Source: Papiliotrema nemorosa (Eukaryota > Basidiomycota > Tremellomycetes > Tremellales > Rhynchogastremaceae). From it: a stretch of DNA of 64,000 bases. The notes under the pieces were generated by a model. It made no database searches. It was not told where the DNA came from and saw only the letters and a program-made list of their open reading frames with translations. Location: assembly GCA_032158125.1 (NCBI GenBank), contig JASKOT010000026.1:186001-250000 (forward strand), written 5' to 3'. How positions within the stretch are numbered: the stretch's first letter is position 1; every line of letters starts with the position of its first letter. The translations under genes were made by a program, and so were the position numbers. Below, in pieces: positions 12,044-23,200 of the stretch.

Positions 12044-13410
12044 ATGAGCAGCCATGAAGACGAGGAAGCCATGATGAATGGCAGCTTTGCCAATAGGCCA
12101 GGACAATCCACGAACGCGGTAGCAGGACCCAGTCAACCCATTCAACCCATGTCAAAGAACGCCATGAAGCGAGCGGAAAAGAGGGTTCGTCCGATGGTCC
12201 GAGCATTGGTGCAAGTCTGCAAGCTGATATCAGGCCAAAATGGAAGCCTTCAAACCTGAAAAGAGGGCGGCCGAGAAGGCCAGACGAAAGGAAAGAGCGG
12301 CTGCCCTGCGGGAGGGGTATGAAGCTGGAACCTTGACTCCAGAAGAGCAGGAGATATACGAGAAACGCAAAGCGCTCAGGATTACGCGGAAGAAGGATAC
12401 CGGAAAGTCCAAAAGGGATTGGAAGGGCGGTGTGGTCATTGACCTAGGATTCGATGAGCTCATGTCGGAACAGGTCAGTAATCTTGCCGGGTGGTATCCG
12501 ACCTAGGGCGGCTCATGGCTCAGGAGATCAACTCGATGGCGTCTCAATTGGCCTATGTGTACGCTGGCAACCGCACTGCTCCTCATCCCATCTCCACCGT
12601 TCTTCACACTTCCTTTGGTCCTACCCAATCTCCGAGATTATGGGACAAGATGCGAGGGCGCAGTTGGGAGAAATGGACTAGGTCATACTGGAACGAAGAG
12701 GGGGTCGGTGCAGTGATCGCCTCCCTGAGGGATAATGCTCTAGACTGTGCGGATCACACGAAGGCTTCCTCGTCAGAGACGTCGACTCCAAAGTCCGGGG
12801 TCATCGACGAATTGTCAAAACATGTTTCCGGACCCATCCTGCCTTCATCCATCGATGTCGAAAGACATCGTCTTGTTTATCTATCTGCAGATGCAGAGGA
12901 GGAATTATCAACTCTGTCAGAGGATGAGATATATGTCATTGGTGGGATTGTCGATCGCAATCGACACAAGGTGAGTCGGAACTCCCCATCATCCGCAAGA
13001 TCTCAGTATTGACGTTAGATGCTGTGCCAGAACAAAGCTGAGGCGCTCGGTATCAGAACAGCTCGACTACCGATAGGCACATATCTCGCAAATCTACATA
13101 CGAGGAAAGTCCTGACGGTCAACCAGGTCAGTCGGGCGTTACATCTCATTCACCACCGCGATCGGTCGATACATTGACTACGCAAGAGACAAGCTAATGA
13201 TAGGTCTTTGAGATTCTGCTTCAATATATCACCCAGAAAGACTGGGCAAAGGCGTTCGACGCAGTGATACCTCAAAGAAAGTATGCCAAGCCTAGTATGA
13301 CACAGTAAGCGCAACGCCTCTCAGCAGACGTAGAACAGACAGCTAAAAACGATGGGGAAGCGGAAGATGAGCAGCTCGATGAATCGGAAGAGGCTTGTGG
13401 GGAACGGTGA
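12044..13410 (+). CDS. TRM10: tRNA (guanine-9-N1)-methyltransferase
   Basis: SPOUT-class methyltransferase that makes m1G at position 9 of tRNAs using S-adenosylmethionine. The N-terminal part is basic and helical (KPEKRAAEKARRKERAAALR), as in the family, for tRNA contact. The SPOUT core starts at DWKGGVVIDLGFDELMSEQE and continues with QLAYVYAGNRTAPHP, the acidic segment HRLVYLSADAEEEL, then IYVIGGIVDRNRHK, and the C-terminal ARLPIGTYL and LTVNQVFEILLQYITQKDW blocks. These are the Trm10 cofactor-knot motifs. The last intron is best read as 13295-13333 (39 nt), after which an acidic tail ends at 13408-13410. If that intron is not removed, translation stops at 13306. An in-frame upstream ATG at 11951 would add an Arg-rich 31-residue leader. 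Confidence 0.9.
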
Positions 13411-16400
13411 ATAGGATAAGGATACCGTTGCAGCATGCAGTGAAGTGTTGAATACGATGCCTCGTTTGTTCCGTATGGAGATTGCACCGGCCGGACAGGC
13501 TTGCGAGTATAGGCGAATGGTGCATAGTGCATTCGAAGCGCCTTTGAAGCATGGTCCAGCTTGGGAAAATGCATTCAAGAACGAGCGGCCGTTCCACGGC
13601 TCGAGAGATGCTTGTATAAAGCACCTCCAGCCATGCTGTTTCGGGTAACGGTCGACGCCGCAACTTGGCGTAGAAGAGTCCGCTCAAAATTCGGTTGCCA
13701 CAAAATGGACAACAAACATATTCCGCTTCATGCTTAGTTCTGAATCGATCAGCCGAGTAACGCCCCATCGTGCTCTTACGAATCCCGGCTCTGCTCCCGC
13801 GTTAGAGTCTTGGAAGTTTCAGGGACGAGGAGTCGGTATGGTTTGAATGGACAAGGATTATCTCGACCGGATTAACTTCGGCCCGGTCCTGGTTTCTCGT
13901 TATCAATACGAGCCGTAAGGCAAAAGGCAATCTCGTTGATCCGTCTCAGCATGCATGACAATCTGATACAGAGCATAAGTTTCATTAGATTTGAATGCCG
14001 ATCACTCTTGATTATTGTTTACTCGCCATGAGTTTCATCAGAATCCAAAACATCTGTCACAACCGGCGGATGAAGCATTCGACAACAAATACTAGAGATG
14101 CTTGTTGGATGTTTGCCAGGATGCTCGTGAATGGTGATGACGAGAGACGACAGAAGAATGGTTTCGCAAACCAGATTTGAGTGTGGAGATCTCAAGTGAC
14201 ATACATGTAAACATTGCGGGGTTGTGTGTGCATAGATGTAACGACCAAATCCTTTCACAGGCTCGCATCCAACAACAAAGATACCTTCGAGGCTAAAGTA
14301 GATGAGCAGAAGCGCGATCGATCGGCTCCGTGCTGCATTTGCAACTGGGCGATATCGTGGTCGTCGGTATGGTCGCGCGCAAATTCGTGTATGACCTCTC
14401 GTTGATATGGACCTCCCGCACATATCGTATGAATCCAGCGTGGGTACGAGTGGACCACAAAGATCCAGCACCGTCGTCCTTTGATCACTCGTGCTATGTA
14501 TCTATGCATCCGTTAGACCAAGACGAAGATGCCGTGCTCGTAAACCAAAAGACGTGCTGTATAACTGCCGTTGGCCTCACAATGAGCCTACTCGAGTCGA
14601 AGACCTCCGTTCCAGCGATGATGACTACGCAGAATGTCAATGTTAGTCAATCATCGAATCTCGAAACACGCATCAGTGCCGCCATGACCCTCATGGTTCC
14701 AAATCCCGCAGGTGTCCACGTCGCTCTATTGACCTGTACCACTGTCGCCCATGACATGCTCCTCGGCGCCAGGTGACCTCTCGCTGGTCTGCCTTCCATT
14801 CCGGCTCTTAGCCTGTAGTACCTGCCTGTGTATCATTGGAGGTGCTTGAACTCCTGCCAGTCTTGTCAAGAGTCGACGACACCATCAACGCAAATGGATC
14901 AGTGATCTTCGGCCGATCATGCGTCAATCGACCTTCTGCCGAGCGCTCACTATTCAGTCGGCCAGACGGTCCGAGTGTTAATGCCATCCCATCTACTCCA
15001 CAATCGTCAGAAGAGGGTTCGAATGCTTGAATATTCGAATGGCCCTCAAATCTTGCGGCGGTGACGCCTATCCCCTTTCCGGCCGGTCCACCGGCAAAGA
15101 CTGTTCTCAAATCCTCAATGCAGCCGACGTCAAGTCTCAAGGCGAGTCTCGTGTGGACCTGGCCTGATGAGCTGGGAGGAGAAGTTGACGGCGATAGGAC
15201 CATGCCTATGTGTTTCCCAGGCTAGCCATGGGAATGTGGGCGACGGTATCGACCACCGGGGTTTGGTGGATTTTTCGAGAAACATCAAGAGGATGACTAG
15301 ACCAGTCACCGGAAAAAGAAGTGCTGACGGGTCTCGACATGTCAATCGAAGCCCATTGGGCAAGCCTTGGCAAGACAAAAACGGTGCTGAAAGAAGCAAA
15401 CAAGGCTGGTCTCTAGAAGAGGGTGACTCGACTGTTGTGTGCTTTTATCGTGTCAGTAGTGGGGCGACGTGTCGCTAGAAGACTTGTCACGATCAGCAAG
15501 AAGGTTTGTGATCTGTTTGAGTCTACGTCACGAGTGGAAATTATTATCGTAAGGAGATCCATGGATTCTTCATGAGCCATTCATGACTAACTTTCCGAGC
15601 TAGACCTAGGTCAGAGACATCCGTCCTTTTGGGGTATGTCACAGCGACGATGCCCAAGTCCAGATGCTGTAGTATCAACAGGAGCGAGTGAATACTAGTC
15701 AAGTCCTTACCTCGCGGTGACGGATCGTGTACGACTGTGAGAAATGTTTGAATGTAATCAAAGGCAACAAGGTGTGAAGGGGTATGAATGGGACGATGAA
15801 ACATGCAGGGTCGGGGAAACAGGCACGAAAGTGGGGCCTGGGTGGCAAATCAGCTCAACAGGAACCTCGACTTGAGTGTGGCCCACCGCAAGCATGTTGC
15901 ACCCTCTTCCCGAGACGTTGGCGCTAGGGATGCGAACTTGGAATGACCTCGTCGTCAAGGACGAGGATCCGGCCCAAGTATGCTACATCTTCAGGCGCAG
16001 CTGAGCGAGCGACGTCTGCCTAAACGCCAATCGCTGCGGGTGAATCGATTTGGTAGTGATTCCGTCGGAGCCCGGCATGGAAAGAGCTTGTGATGCATGT
16101 TTTCGGCTCGGGTACCGAAGTAATCTTCTGGCCATCGACATGCAACATGATGAAATGATCCTTTCCCTCTTGCGTCTCTTCATCGAGAAAGCGTTACAGC
16201 GACTCCCAGTCAAGTGTGCTGCTCTCATGCAGAGTCGAGCATGTTTGCCAGCCTTTCAATCTACGATTTCGTCTCAATGCATGGTTCAAAGGTCCAACAC
16301 TCGGCTACGAAGAAATGATGAGCTAGACTCTGAATGTCATGAATGGGATTCCCATACAAACCAAAGTTGGTTCAGGGCTAATTCACCGTTCAAACTCTCT

Positions 16401-16923
16401 CATTCATCAATGTCCGGACCATCATCATCTCTTGAAGCGATGGTCAGACTAGATTCCCCTGCATACAACCACTCGGCAGACGGATGTGGCCATGCATGCC
16501 GCAAAAGAGCATGCAGCATGTAGCTTGATCGGCCTCTGAATGGCTAGCATCCTCAGCCCATCTCCCCTCCTCCGCACCCCGTCACCCTCGTTCCTCGATG
16601 GCTTTCTCTGTTTCATCTGCCCATCAGATAAGGACACCTGGTAAGTGGCTGTCACATATCGTTCGTGGCTTGATCTCTTTTGCTAACCATGAATAGACCC
16701 TAGTGTCGAGCTAATGATGTACGATCGAAAAAGAACGACAAACAACTCACACGCCGACCAGAGATATAACGACGATCAAGAACTTCGAGAAGGGGAAGAA
16801 TTCAGTTCCCCTCCGACTTTTCTTTTCCCAACCCACCAAACGGTACCCTTTTACTTCACTCTTTCGACCCGTCCTAGACCTCGCTCTTTCGTCTCTGACA
16901 CCTCGACATAGACTTTCGTCAAC
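13411..16923. other. Gene-poor region, 3.5 kb
   Basis: No frame here matches a family I know and none has convincing intron structure. The longest open frames are 13343-13768 (-), 14019-14471 (-), 14330-14776 (+), 14808-15203 (-, ATG start, 131 codons, Ser/Thr-rich) and 16050-16523 (+). Their composition is mixed and several overlap on opposite strands. A short hydrophobic stretch (FPVTGLVILLMFLEK) lies in a frame at about 15.3 kb on the minus strand. I see no terminal repeats, transposase or reverse-transcriptase motifs, nor tRNA A/B boxes. It could hold a long non-coding RNA, a fast-evolving small gene or degraded sequence. The last 200 bp are CT-rich and probably the promoter and leader of the secreted-protein gene. 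Confidence 0.5.
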
Positions 16924-18120
16924 ATGAGACTTGCTGGAGCTTTCGCATCAGTCGCAACACTCCTCACCTTCCTGTCCGTCGCCCTGGCTAGTCCCCTCTT
17001 GCCCGATACTTCCCTCACCTCCCACTACAAACGACAAGTCGTTTCTGCCAACATTTGTGCCGCCGTCAAGGTCTACGTTCCAATCAGGGAGCGGGCGTGT
17101 ACGAGTATAGCCACCGGCCAGCCTGCCTCTGGAAATGTCCTCTACCCCGGTGCGGGCTACAACTGTCAAGAGACTGGTGCCACCATCAATGTCACCCTCT
17201 CAGACTCGTAAGTCTTCCATGAGCTTGCTTCGGCGATCTCGGCTGACACTTTTAGTGTCTGCCTGTGTATCGTGGGCGGTGTCTTGACTCCCGACTCTCT
17301 TGCCACTTTGACCACGCTCACCACGGCCAACACCGGCAACACTGCTCGACTTTTGGTCTCGTACAACGGAGCGCTGCCCCTTTTCACTGCCACTTCCCTT
17401 CTCTCCAACGTGACTGGAAGCGTTCAAGCGCAAGTGAGCATCGGACTTGGTTCGTCTTGATTGCAATGCTGATGGAGGCCAGCTCGGCAGCAGGTCCACT
17501 TCTTGCGTGTATGGTACCGGTGCCATCCCCAATTCGTGTACCGATTGTGGTTTCAGTGAGTTTTTTTTTCTTCTTTCTAACAAGGTCTGCAAAAGCTTAT
17601 TCTAGCCTGTCCTTCGGGCCAGAAGATTTGTGGTCGAGGCTGCATCGCCAATTCTGCCACTTGCGTTTCCGGCGGTGTTCGACGACGTGACCAAATGAGC
17701 ATCAACGAACGGTCAGTATTCCCTCATGCCATAGAGTAACAAGGCTGATGATTCAGATGCCCAGGAAGGTTGACTGCTTGTGCCATTCCCAATTCGGAGA
17801 TGTTTGAAGGTTTGAACTTCGAGTGTGTCGACACCACTTCGAACATTGAGTCTTGCGGAGCCTGTGCCTACCCCCTCCCTGGTCAGTTGGCCGGCCAAGA
17901 CTGCACAGCGATCGCCAACACTCTGAATGTCGCCTGTCACCGAAGTGCCTGCAAGGTCCTGTCTTGCCAACGAGGCTTTGCCGTGTCCAAGGACGGAAAG
18001 AGCTGTATCGAAGAGTCGGTTACCAAGGCCAAGAAGCGTATGGTGAAGGAGAAGTTGGCCAAGCGACAAGTACGAACTGAGGTTCTGCGAAACAGGGCCG
18101 CGGGGTCAAAGAGGAGGTAG
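16924..18120 (+). CDS. Secreted cysteine-rich protein with Cpl1-like domain
   Basis: A predicted secreted protein of the Cpl1-like family known from Cryptococcus and other basidiomycetes, where Cpl1 is secreted and linked to capsule and host interaction. The N-terminus has a signal peptide (MRLAGAFASVATLLTFLSVALA), then a Kex2-type KR site (SHYKRQ). Five exons: introns follow at about 17209-17255, 17432-17480, 17555-17606 and 17712-17757. The central part has TCVYGTG and CPSGQKICGRGC, and the C-terminal Cpl1-type block runs ECVDTTSNIESCGACAYP, DCTAIANTLNVACHRSAC and CKVLSCQRGFAVSKDGKSC, with regularly spaced cysteines for disulfides. It ends in a very basic tail (KRMVKEKLAKRQ, AAGSKRR), which is odd for a secreted protein. 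The exact role is unknown. The upstream 120 bp are CT-rich. Confidence 0.8.
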
Positions 18121-18469
18121 AGGTGCATCGAGAATGTAGAGTGGGAAGTCGCAACGTACCCGTAGATTATGACCTAGGACATTGTTTTCCTTTGACGTGT
18201 AATGGACATTATACTCCCATACATGCTGCGCGCTTGGGTCCAGTCTCCAAAATTGCCAAAATTGCCCACATGTGAAGCCGCATCTTCTCAGGCGAATCAG
18301 CGTTCGAGTGAACTTTGTGACGGATGCGTAGGCAAGTTCCTATACTTGGTATTCGGAAGGGAGATGGGATCATGAACCAGAAGAGGTCGGTAACAGCGTC
18401 TTTCCCGCTCTATGCGACGCTTATACCGGCTGGGCGAATGACTGACGGCAACTGGACGTAAGGTCCGAA
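18121..18469. other. Convergent intergenic region
   Basis: 3' flanks of two converging genes. A stop-to-stop gap of 349 bp with no coding signal that I can see. Confidence 0.5.
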
Positions 18470-19409
18470 TCATCTATGTCTGCGATGCTTGTGTCGAGAT
18501 TCTGGTGAGCGAGAGCGAGAATCTGCGTGATGCCGGTCACGTCCATGGCGGTCCGACTCCTGTGATCGGTCAACCAGCGACCTTGGGCGACGTGGTCGGT
18601 CGGACGATGGAAGGCTCTGACGATCAAACTCTCTCTCATCCTCCTCGCTTGGCCCTGAGTCCTTGCCTGGTTTCCACGCGAGTTTGGTTTGGCACTTCGC
18701 ACACAGTTTGACCTTGACCAAAGCTTCCTTTCTTTCCCCATGCTCTTCATAAACAAAGGGGAGCTCAAACGAGCGCAAAGGCGGCATCCGTTTCTTGCTG
18801 TGCCGACTGGTTCCAGAGTCGTCGCGCACCGAGACGGATGGTCCGGGAGTAGAAGCATCTTCCCATAAGGCTCGATTGTGGCGTGGAGAAGGGGTGACAG
18901 GTTGATGGTGTTTACAGCGCAGTCCAGCGCATGTATCTTCTCCTATCCCGTCCACGACCTCTTCGGCTGTTCGCCAGCGCAGAGCTAATCGTCGAGATTT
19001 GAAGTGCTTCAGATCGATCTGAGAGTAAGCGGATACAGGATGCGCATTGCTTACCAACGCAAACTCTTTGAATAGCTTGCTCTCGTACGCACGCGCCAGC
19101 CTTTCTTCCCAGCTGACGTCTGAAGGCTCCTCGTCATCCCGGATGAATCTGTCGATAAGCACGTGCACGTCATGGGTAAAAGACATGAACGATTGACCTG
19201 TGATTCTCTTTCAACACGTCCCAATCTGAACGCCTGATGTCTTGGGAAGTATCATGGCGACTTCCATAGTTGTGAACCAATGCCTGCTCGCGTTGGAACG
19301 CGGTCTGTCCTCCGAGATTGGGTCTGAAGCGAGGATCCAGCTTGTTGGTATTGGATCCCGTTGGCGGGCCTGAAAGAACTCTGCCCGTGTTGAGATTCTT
19401 CCAGCTCAT
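18470..19409 (-). CDS. FRA10AC1: FRA10AC1-type spliceosomal protein
   Basis: Homologue of human FRA10AC1, a nuclear protein found with late spliceosomes. Exons are 19198-19409, 19055-19148 and 18470-19018. Splicing joins DVLKENHR to FIRDDEEPSDVSWEERLA, then KLFKEFAL to IDLKHFKSRRLALRWRTAEE, restoring the family's conserved run. The 36-nt second intron is in frame, so the genomic frame is open through it. Further on, VVDGIGEDTCAGLRC and FELPFVYEEHGERKEALVK plus VKLCAKCQTKL form the conserved zinc-binding-like cysteine region. The C-terminus is rich in Arg/Ser/His (SRSRSPESRHKHRRHR), as in many splicing factors. The start ATG at 19409 is divergent from RIM15. The length (about 280 residues) fits the family. 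Confidence 0.85.
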
Positions 19410-20269
19410 TACCGGGACGATAGTCCCCTCGTTGGGTGAAAGACTACTGCTCGAGTGTATTGGAGAGATCGGAGGCAGCTGCTACAAAAAGACCTTGAAC
19501 GAGGATTACGTAACGTTAATTACCCCCCCCCCCCCCCTCCCCCCTGCCATTATATAAACTACCCGATTGGGTAATTCTCACCTCTGAGAGGGGCCAAACG
19601 CGCTACCCCTCGAGACCTCCTCTGACTACTTGCGAGCATAACTAGGAGTCATCGGCTAGCCTCGTCCCCCCCCATTTTCGGCAGCAACAACATTCACTTC
19701 ACTCACAGGCGATCAGAAGGAGCTTTGAGAGGTCTATCTAGACAGTGTACACTCGTCTACCCAAGCTGTTTTGTGCTGGGACATCCGAGACGACCTTCCG
19801 CTCGAGATTCGCTCCCTCGCCCTTGATACTGCCAATCCCCTTGCTCTATCTCCTTCAACTGGTTCGAGACCGACTCGCGGACCTCTTACATCCAGCCACT
19901 TCTCGACCACCCGGAGACTTCACTTCCCCAGTGACATTTGTCAACTCGCGTGGGACTCGCTGCGACACTACAAAGGACTATCCCGACGGATCTAGCTTTA
20001 AAAGCTCCTGGCATTGTCGATGCGTAGCTCGACCAGGTATTGATCCAGCTGGATCTTGCCTTTCGAGGATCCGATCTTTCTCAGTAATCTTGACGTTCGC
20101 TGTCTGCACAGTCTAGTGGAGGCAGTTATTGAAACGATCGCTTTTACCCATACTCTTCCTCCTATGGCGCAGCAGCTCAGACTGTCAGGAAACCAGGGAT
20201 CTCTTTGAGCTCTGTGTAGCAGCGGTAAGAGCTTATCACCCTCATGAACACAGCTGACCTCCAAGGGCC
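19410..20269. other. FRA10AC1 / RIM15 divergent promoter and long RIM15 leader
   Basis: 860 bp without a convincing gene. It contains the C15TC6 homopolymer run (19523-19544), a TATATAAA-like site at about 19551, and another C8 run near 19665. The CT-rich part from 19.7 to 20.2 kb probably is the RIM15 5' leader. Confidence 0.5.
19523..19544. repeat. Poly-C tract (C15 T C6)
   Basis: A run of 15 C, one T, then six C, just upstream of a TATA-like sequence between two divergent genes. Long homopyrimidine promoter tracts are common in these fungi. It is prone to sequencing and replication slippage, so its length may be inexact. Confidence 0.9.
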
Positions 20270-23200
20270 ATGTCGGGCGGCATATTCTATCTCGATGAGG
20301 ATCGCGACAATCATCAATCTCCCGCCCCTTCTCCCCGCGCGTCACCTAGGACCTCCCCGATCCTCTCAGCCACAGAGCCACCAACATCTCCGGTAACTCA
20401 GCCTAGCTCCTCGCCGTCGGCCTTGATACCATCAGGATCTGCGCTGTTACAGATCCCAACAGCCAGTCCGCCGAATATCTTCAATCCTCAACAGGCGAAC
20501 AAAGGTCGAAAAAATGCTATGCCTTTCGCTGCAACACCATCATTCCCTTCACCTCTGGCTCAAGCCATCACAGTCCCTTCGCATTCCGACACATCATCTT
20601 CGGGTTCTCACACCGACGAGGACGAGGATGTGGAGGGCGTCGGTCCGGCTGCTAGCAAGGGTCTCGACTCACCATCGAGGTCGAATGCCAGCGGAACACC
20701 TCGGCTGACCGCTGAGAATCTGCCTCGTCCGCGCACAGCCAGCCCGAATACCAGTCGGTCAGGCAGTCCAAACTCGTTGCAAAAGTCGGCATCGCGACCA
20801 CCGAGTCCCAAAGGGACTCAAATAATAACGCCTAGCTCTTTGCTTCGATCTAAGCGATCTGGTAGCGGCTCACTTTTAAGCGGTAATCTACCCAACCCCA
20901 TCTCGACCTCTCGAGACTCATTGGGTTCCCGAAATGCTCCATTGCGTGTCTCGCCTACTCATCCGGGACATCGACGATTTTCCAATGTCACTCGCAACGA
21001 TTCGCCCGATACCTCGCCCACTTCACCCGTTCACCGCAGGGGAAGTAGCAGTAGCAACGCTGGTCAGACGCCAGCCTTTGGAAGTCCAGAATTAGAGCCA
21101 ATTCGATCGATCAATGAATCTCCCAGCCGTTCGCTCCGAGCCGGTAGCAGCAGCTCCAACCGCGATTCAAAAGACGGGATCGTTAACGTCTTGGGCTTAG
21201 GTTGGAATTCAGGAGCTAGTGGAGGATGGGAGACCGCATCGAACGCCAGCTCGGCAGGTATCTCTGATAAAGGAAAAGCAAAGGATCTGGCATTTGGATC
21301 TTCAAGTCCTCGGGCTCTACAACGCGAGCGGGAAAGGAGTGGTCAGCCTTTGGGCCTCTCGAGGTGAGTGCTAGAGCAATTGTATGAAAGGAACAAATCA
21401 AGCTGATGCTGAATCCCCTGCCATCCACTGTTTCTCCTCTCCTCCTATTCTGCCTAATCCCGTCACAGCCCTCCGAGACAACGGCGCCCCAGCGAATTTC
21501 TGAATCCATCCACAGATGCACGGAAAATGCCAATCATTGGCGGACCTCGGTCATCCGTGTCGGCCGCTCATCTGCCTTCGCTGTCAACGTCGGCTTCCAT
21601 GATCTCTCCTCTCAATCCTTTACCTTCGCCTTGGGCAGACGATGCAGATTCTTCAGCCTTTAGCTCGCCGAAACCACACCCAACCCCTAGTACATCGTCG
21701 ACGTCAGCTACATCTAGTGCAGGAGCTATACGTTTGAATAGGGTGCCCACAAACGTGCGTCTGGCAGCCGACCTGATCAAGAACAATCCAGCCAGTCAGA
21801 CCGCTCTGTCCACTCCATCCGGCGACTCGTCAGCGTCAACGGCTTCAGTACCGACGCCAAACCCCAGCCCTGCTGGATCTGCTCCTACGCCAAGCTATAT
21901 GCAACCCCCACCCATACGCCAAATCGCTGCCTTTGCTTCGCTACCCCATGCGCAAACGACTTCGATCGTGACACCGAAGGCTTCCGAGTCTGCAGTGCCC
22001 AGGACATCGCCGAAAGAGGCTCCGGACGTAACGTCAGGATCTGCAACCTCATCGAGGCCGGCAGACGTACATGATAAGAGCTCGATTACGACACTGGCTC
22101 CTCCTTCCGCTTTCAAGGCTCCATTGCCGGTCAGCAGAGAAACCATTCGCAACGTGAAACCCGCCAATGCCACATCATCCTCGTCCCCTTCCATGCCGCC
22201 ACCCAAAATGCACCGATATAGGACATCCATGCACGAAGCCACGTTTAAACGACCCCTTTCACTTCTCGCTGATCCGCTCATACCGACAGAGCCTTCTGTT
22301 CAATCGGGGACGACTCCAGCTGAGGGGAGCCTCAAATCAGCACCATTTGGGTTGGGATTGAACTTGCCCGCTCCAGCGCCTAAGGGTACCGTAGGCGAAA
22401 ATCTTACATCCATAACTCCAGGCGGAGACACGCACCCTCGCCAGCGATCGACCACCGGTAAAGACCTCCGGATGGACCTCGCCGGGATCGGCTCGCTGGG
22501 TGATGCTGCTAGTCATGCAAGCATGATCATGCAAAGCAGACAGGCGAAGTTGCAACGATGGCGGCCGAACAGTGCTGGAAAGCAGGTGAGCACATCTGCT
22601 ACCGAAGCAATGATGACTGATCAGCAGGACGGGCAAGAAATTTTGCTACCGCCAAAATTGAATCGCTCAACAACGACTGGAGCACCGGCAATGTTGGCTG
22701 CACCTCGAGCTGGAAGACAAAGTCAATGGGGTATCCACGACAGTCACAGTCTTTCTGCAGCATCTTCACCGGGAGAAGATCTTCCTCCGATACCGGTTGC
22801 AATGGATGAGATAAGCCGAGTCGGCTCACTGCCTCTTGATTCGCTTGATATGCAAATGCTCGATCGCACGGTCACACTTACTGGAGGTGATTCGGATACA
22901 GGAGCGTCCCGTCTGATTCAGCCCGCAACCATTTCCGCGCTAGGCATGGAGAGGCAACAAAGTGCCGGGGGATCTGTCGGGGGCGTGGAATGGGTTGATT
23001 GGTACGACTGCTATAAGCGGTACAAGGAAGCCAAATTGCGAGCCGAAGCTGGAGAAGCTGAAAAAGAAATGCCACCTCCAGCATCAAGCCCAATCATCGA
23101 ATCGAATTCTCCAGTCGCAACAAATGCCGCCAATATGGCGGCAGGCGATCTCACTGGGAACCCTACGCGGTCCAGCCCGCAGGATATAGACCTAAACTCA

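Noticed and set aside
13343..13768. Minus-strand frame with a CxxC motif (VCCPFCGNRIL), considered as a small zinc protein
   Set aside because: It overlaps the end of TRM10, the rest of the frame does not resemble any zinc-ribbon protein and I see no partner cysteines in a sensible spacing.
15010..15035. GGTTCGAATGC, resembling a tRNA B box
   Set aside because: No matching T-stem, anticodon stem or A box can be folded around it.
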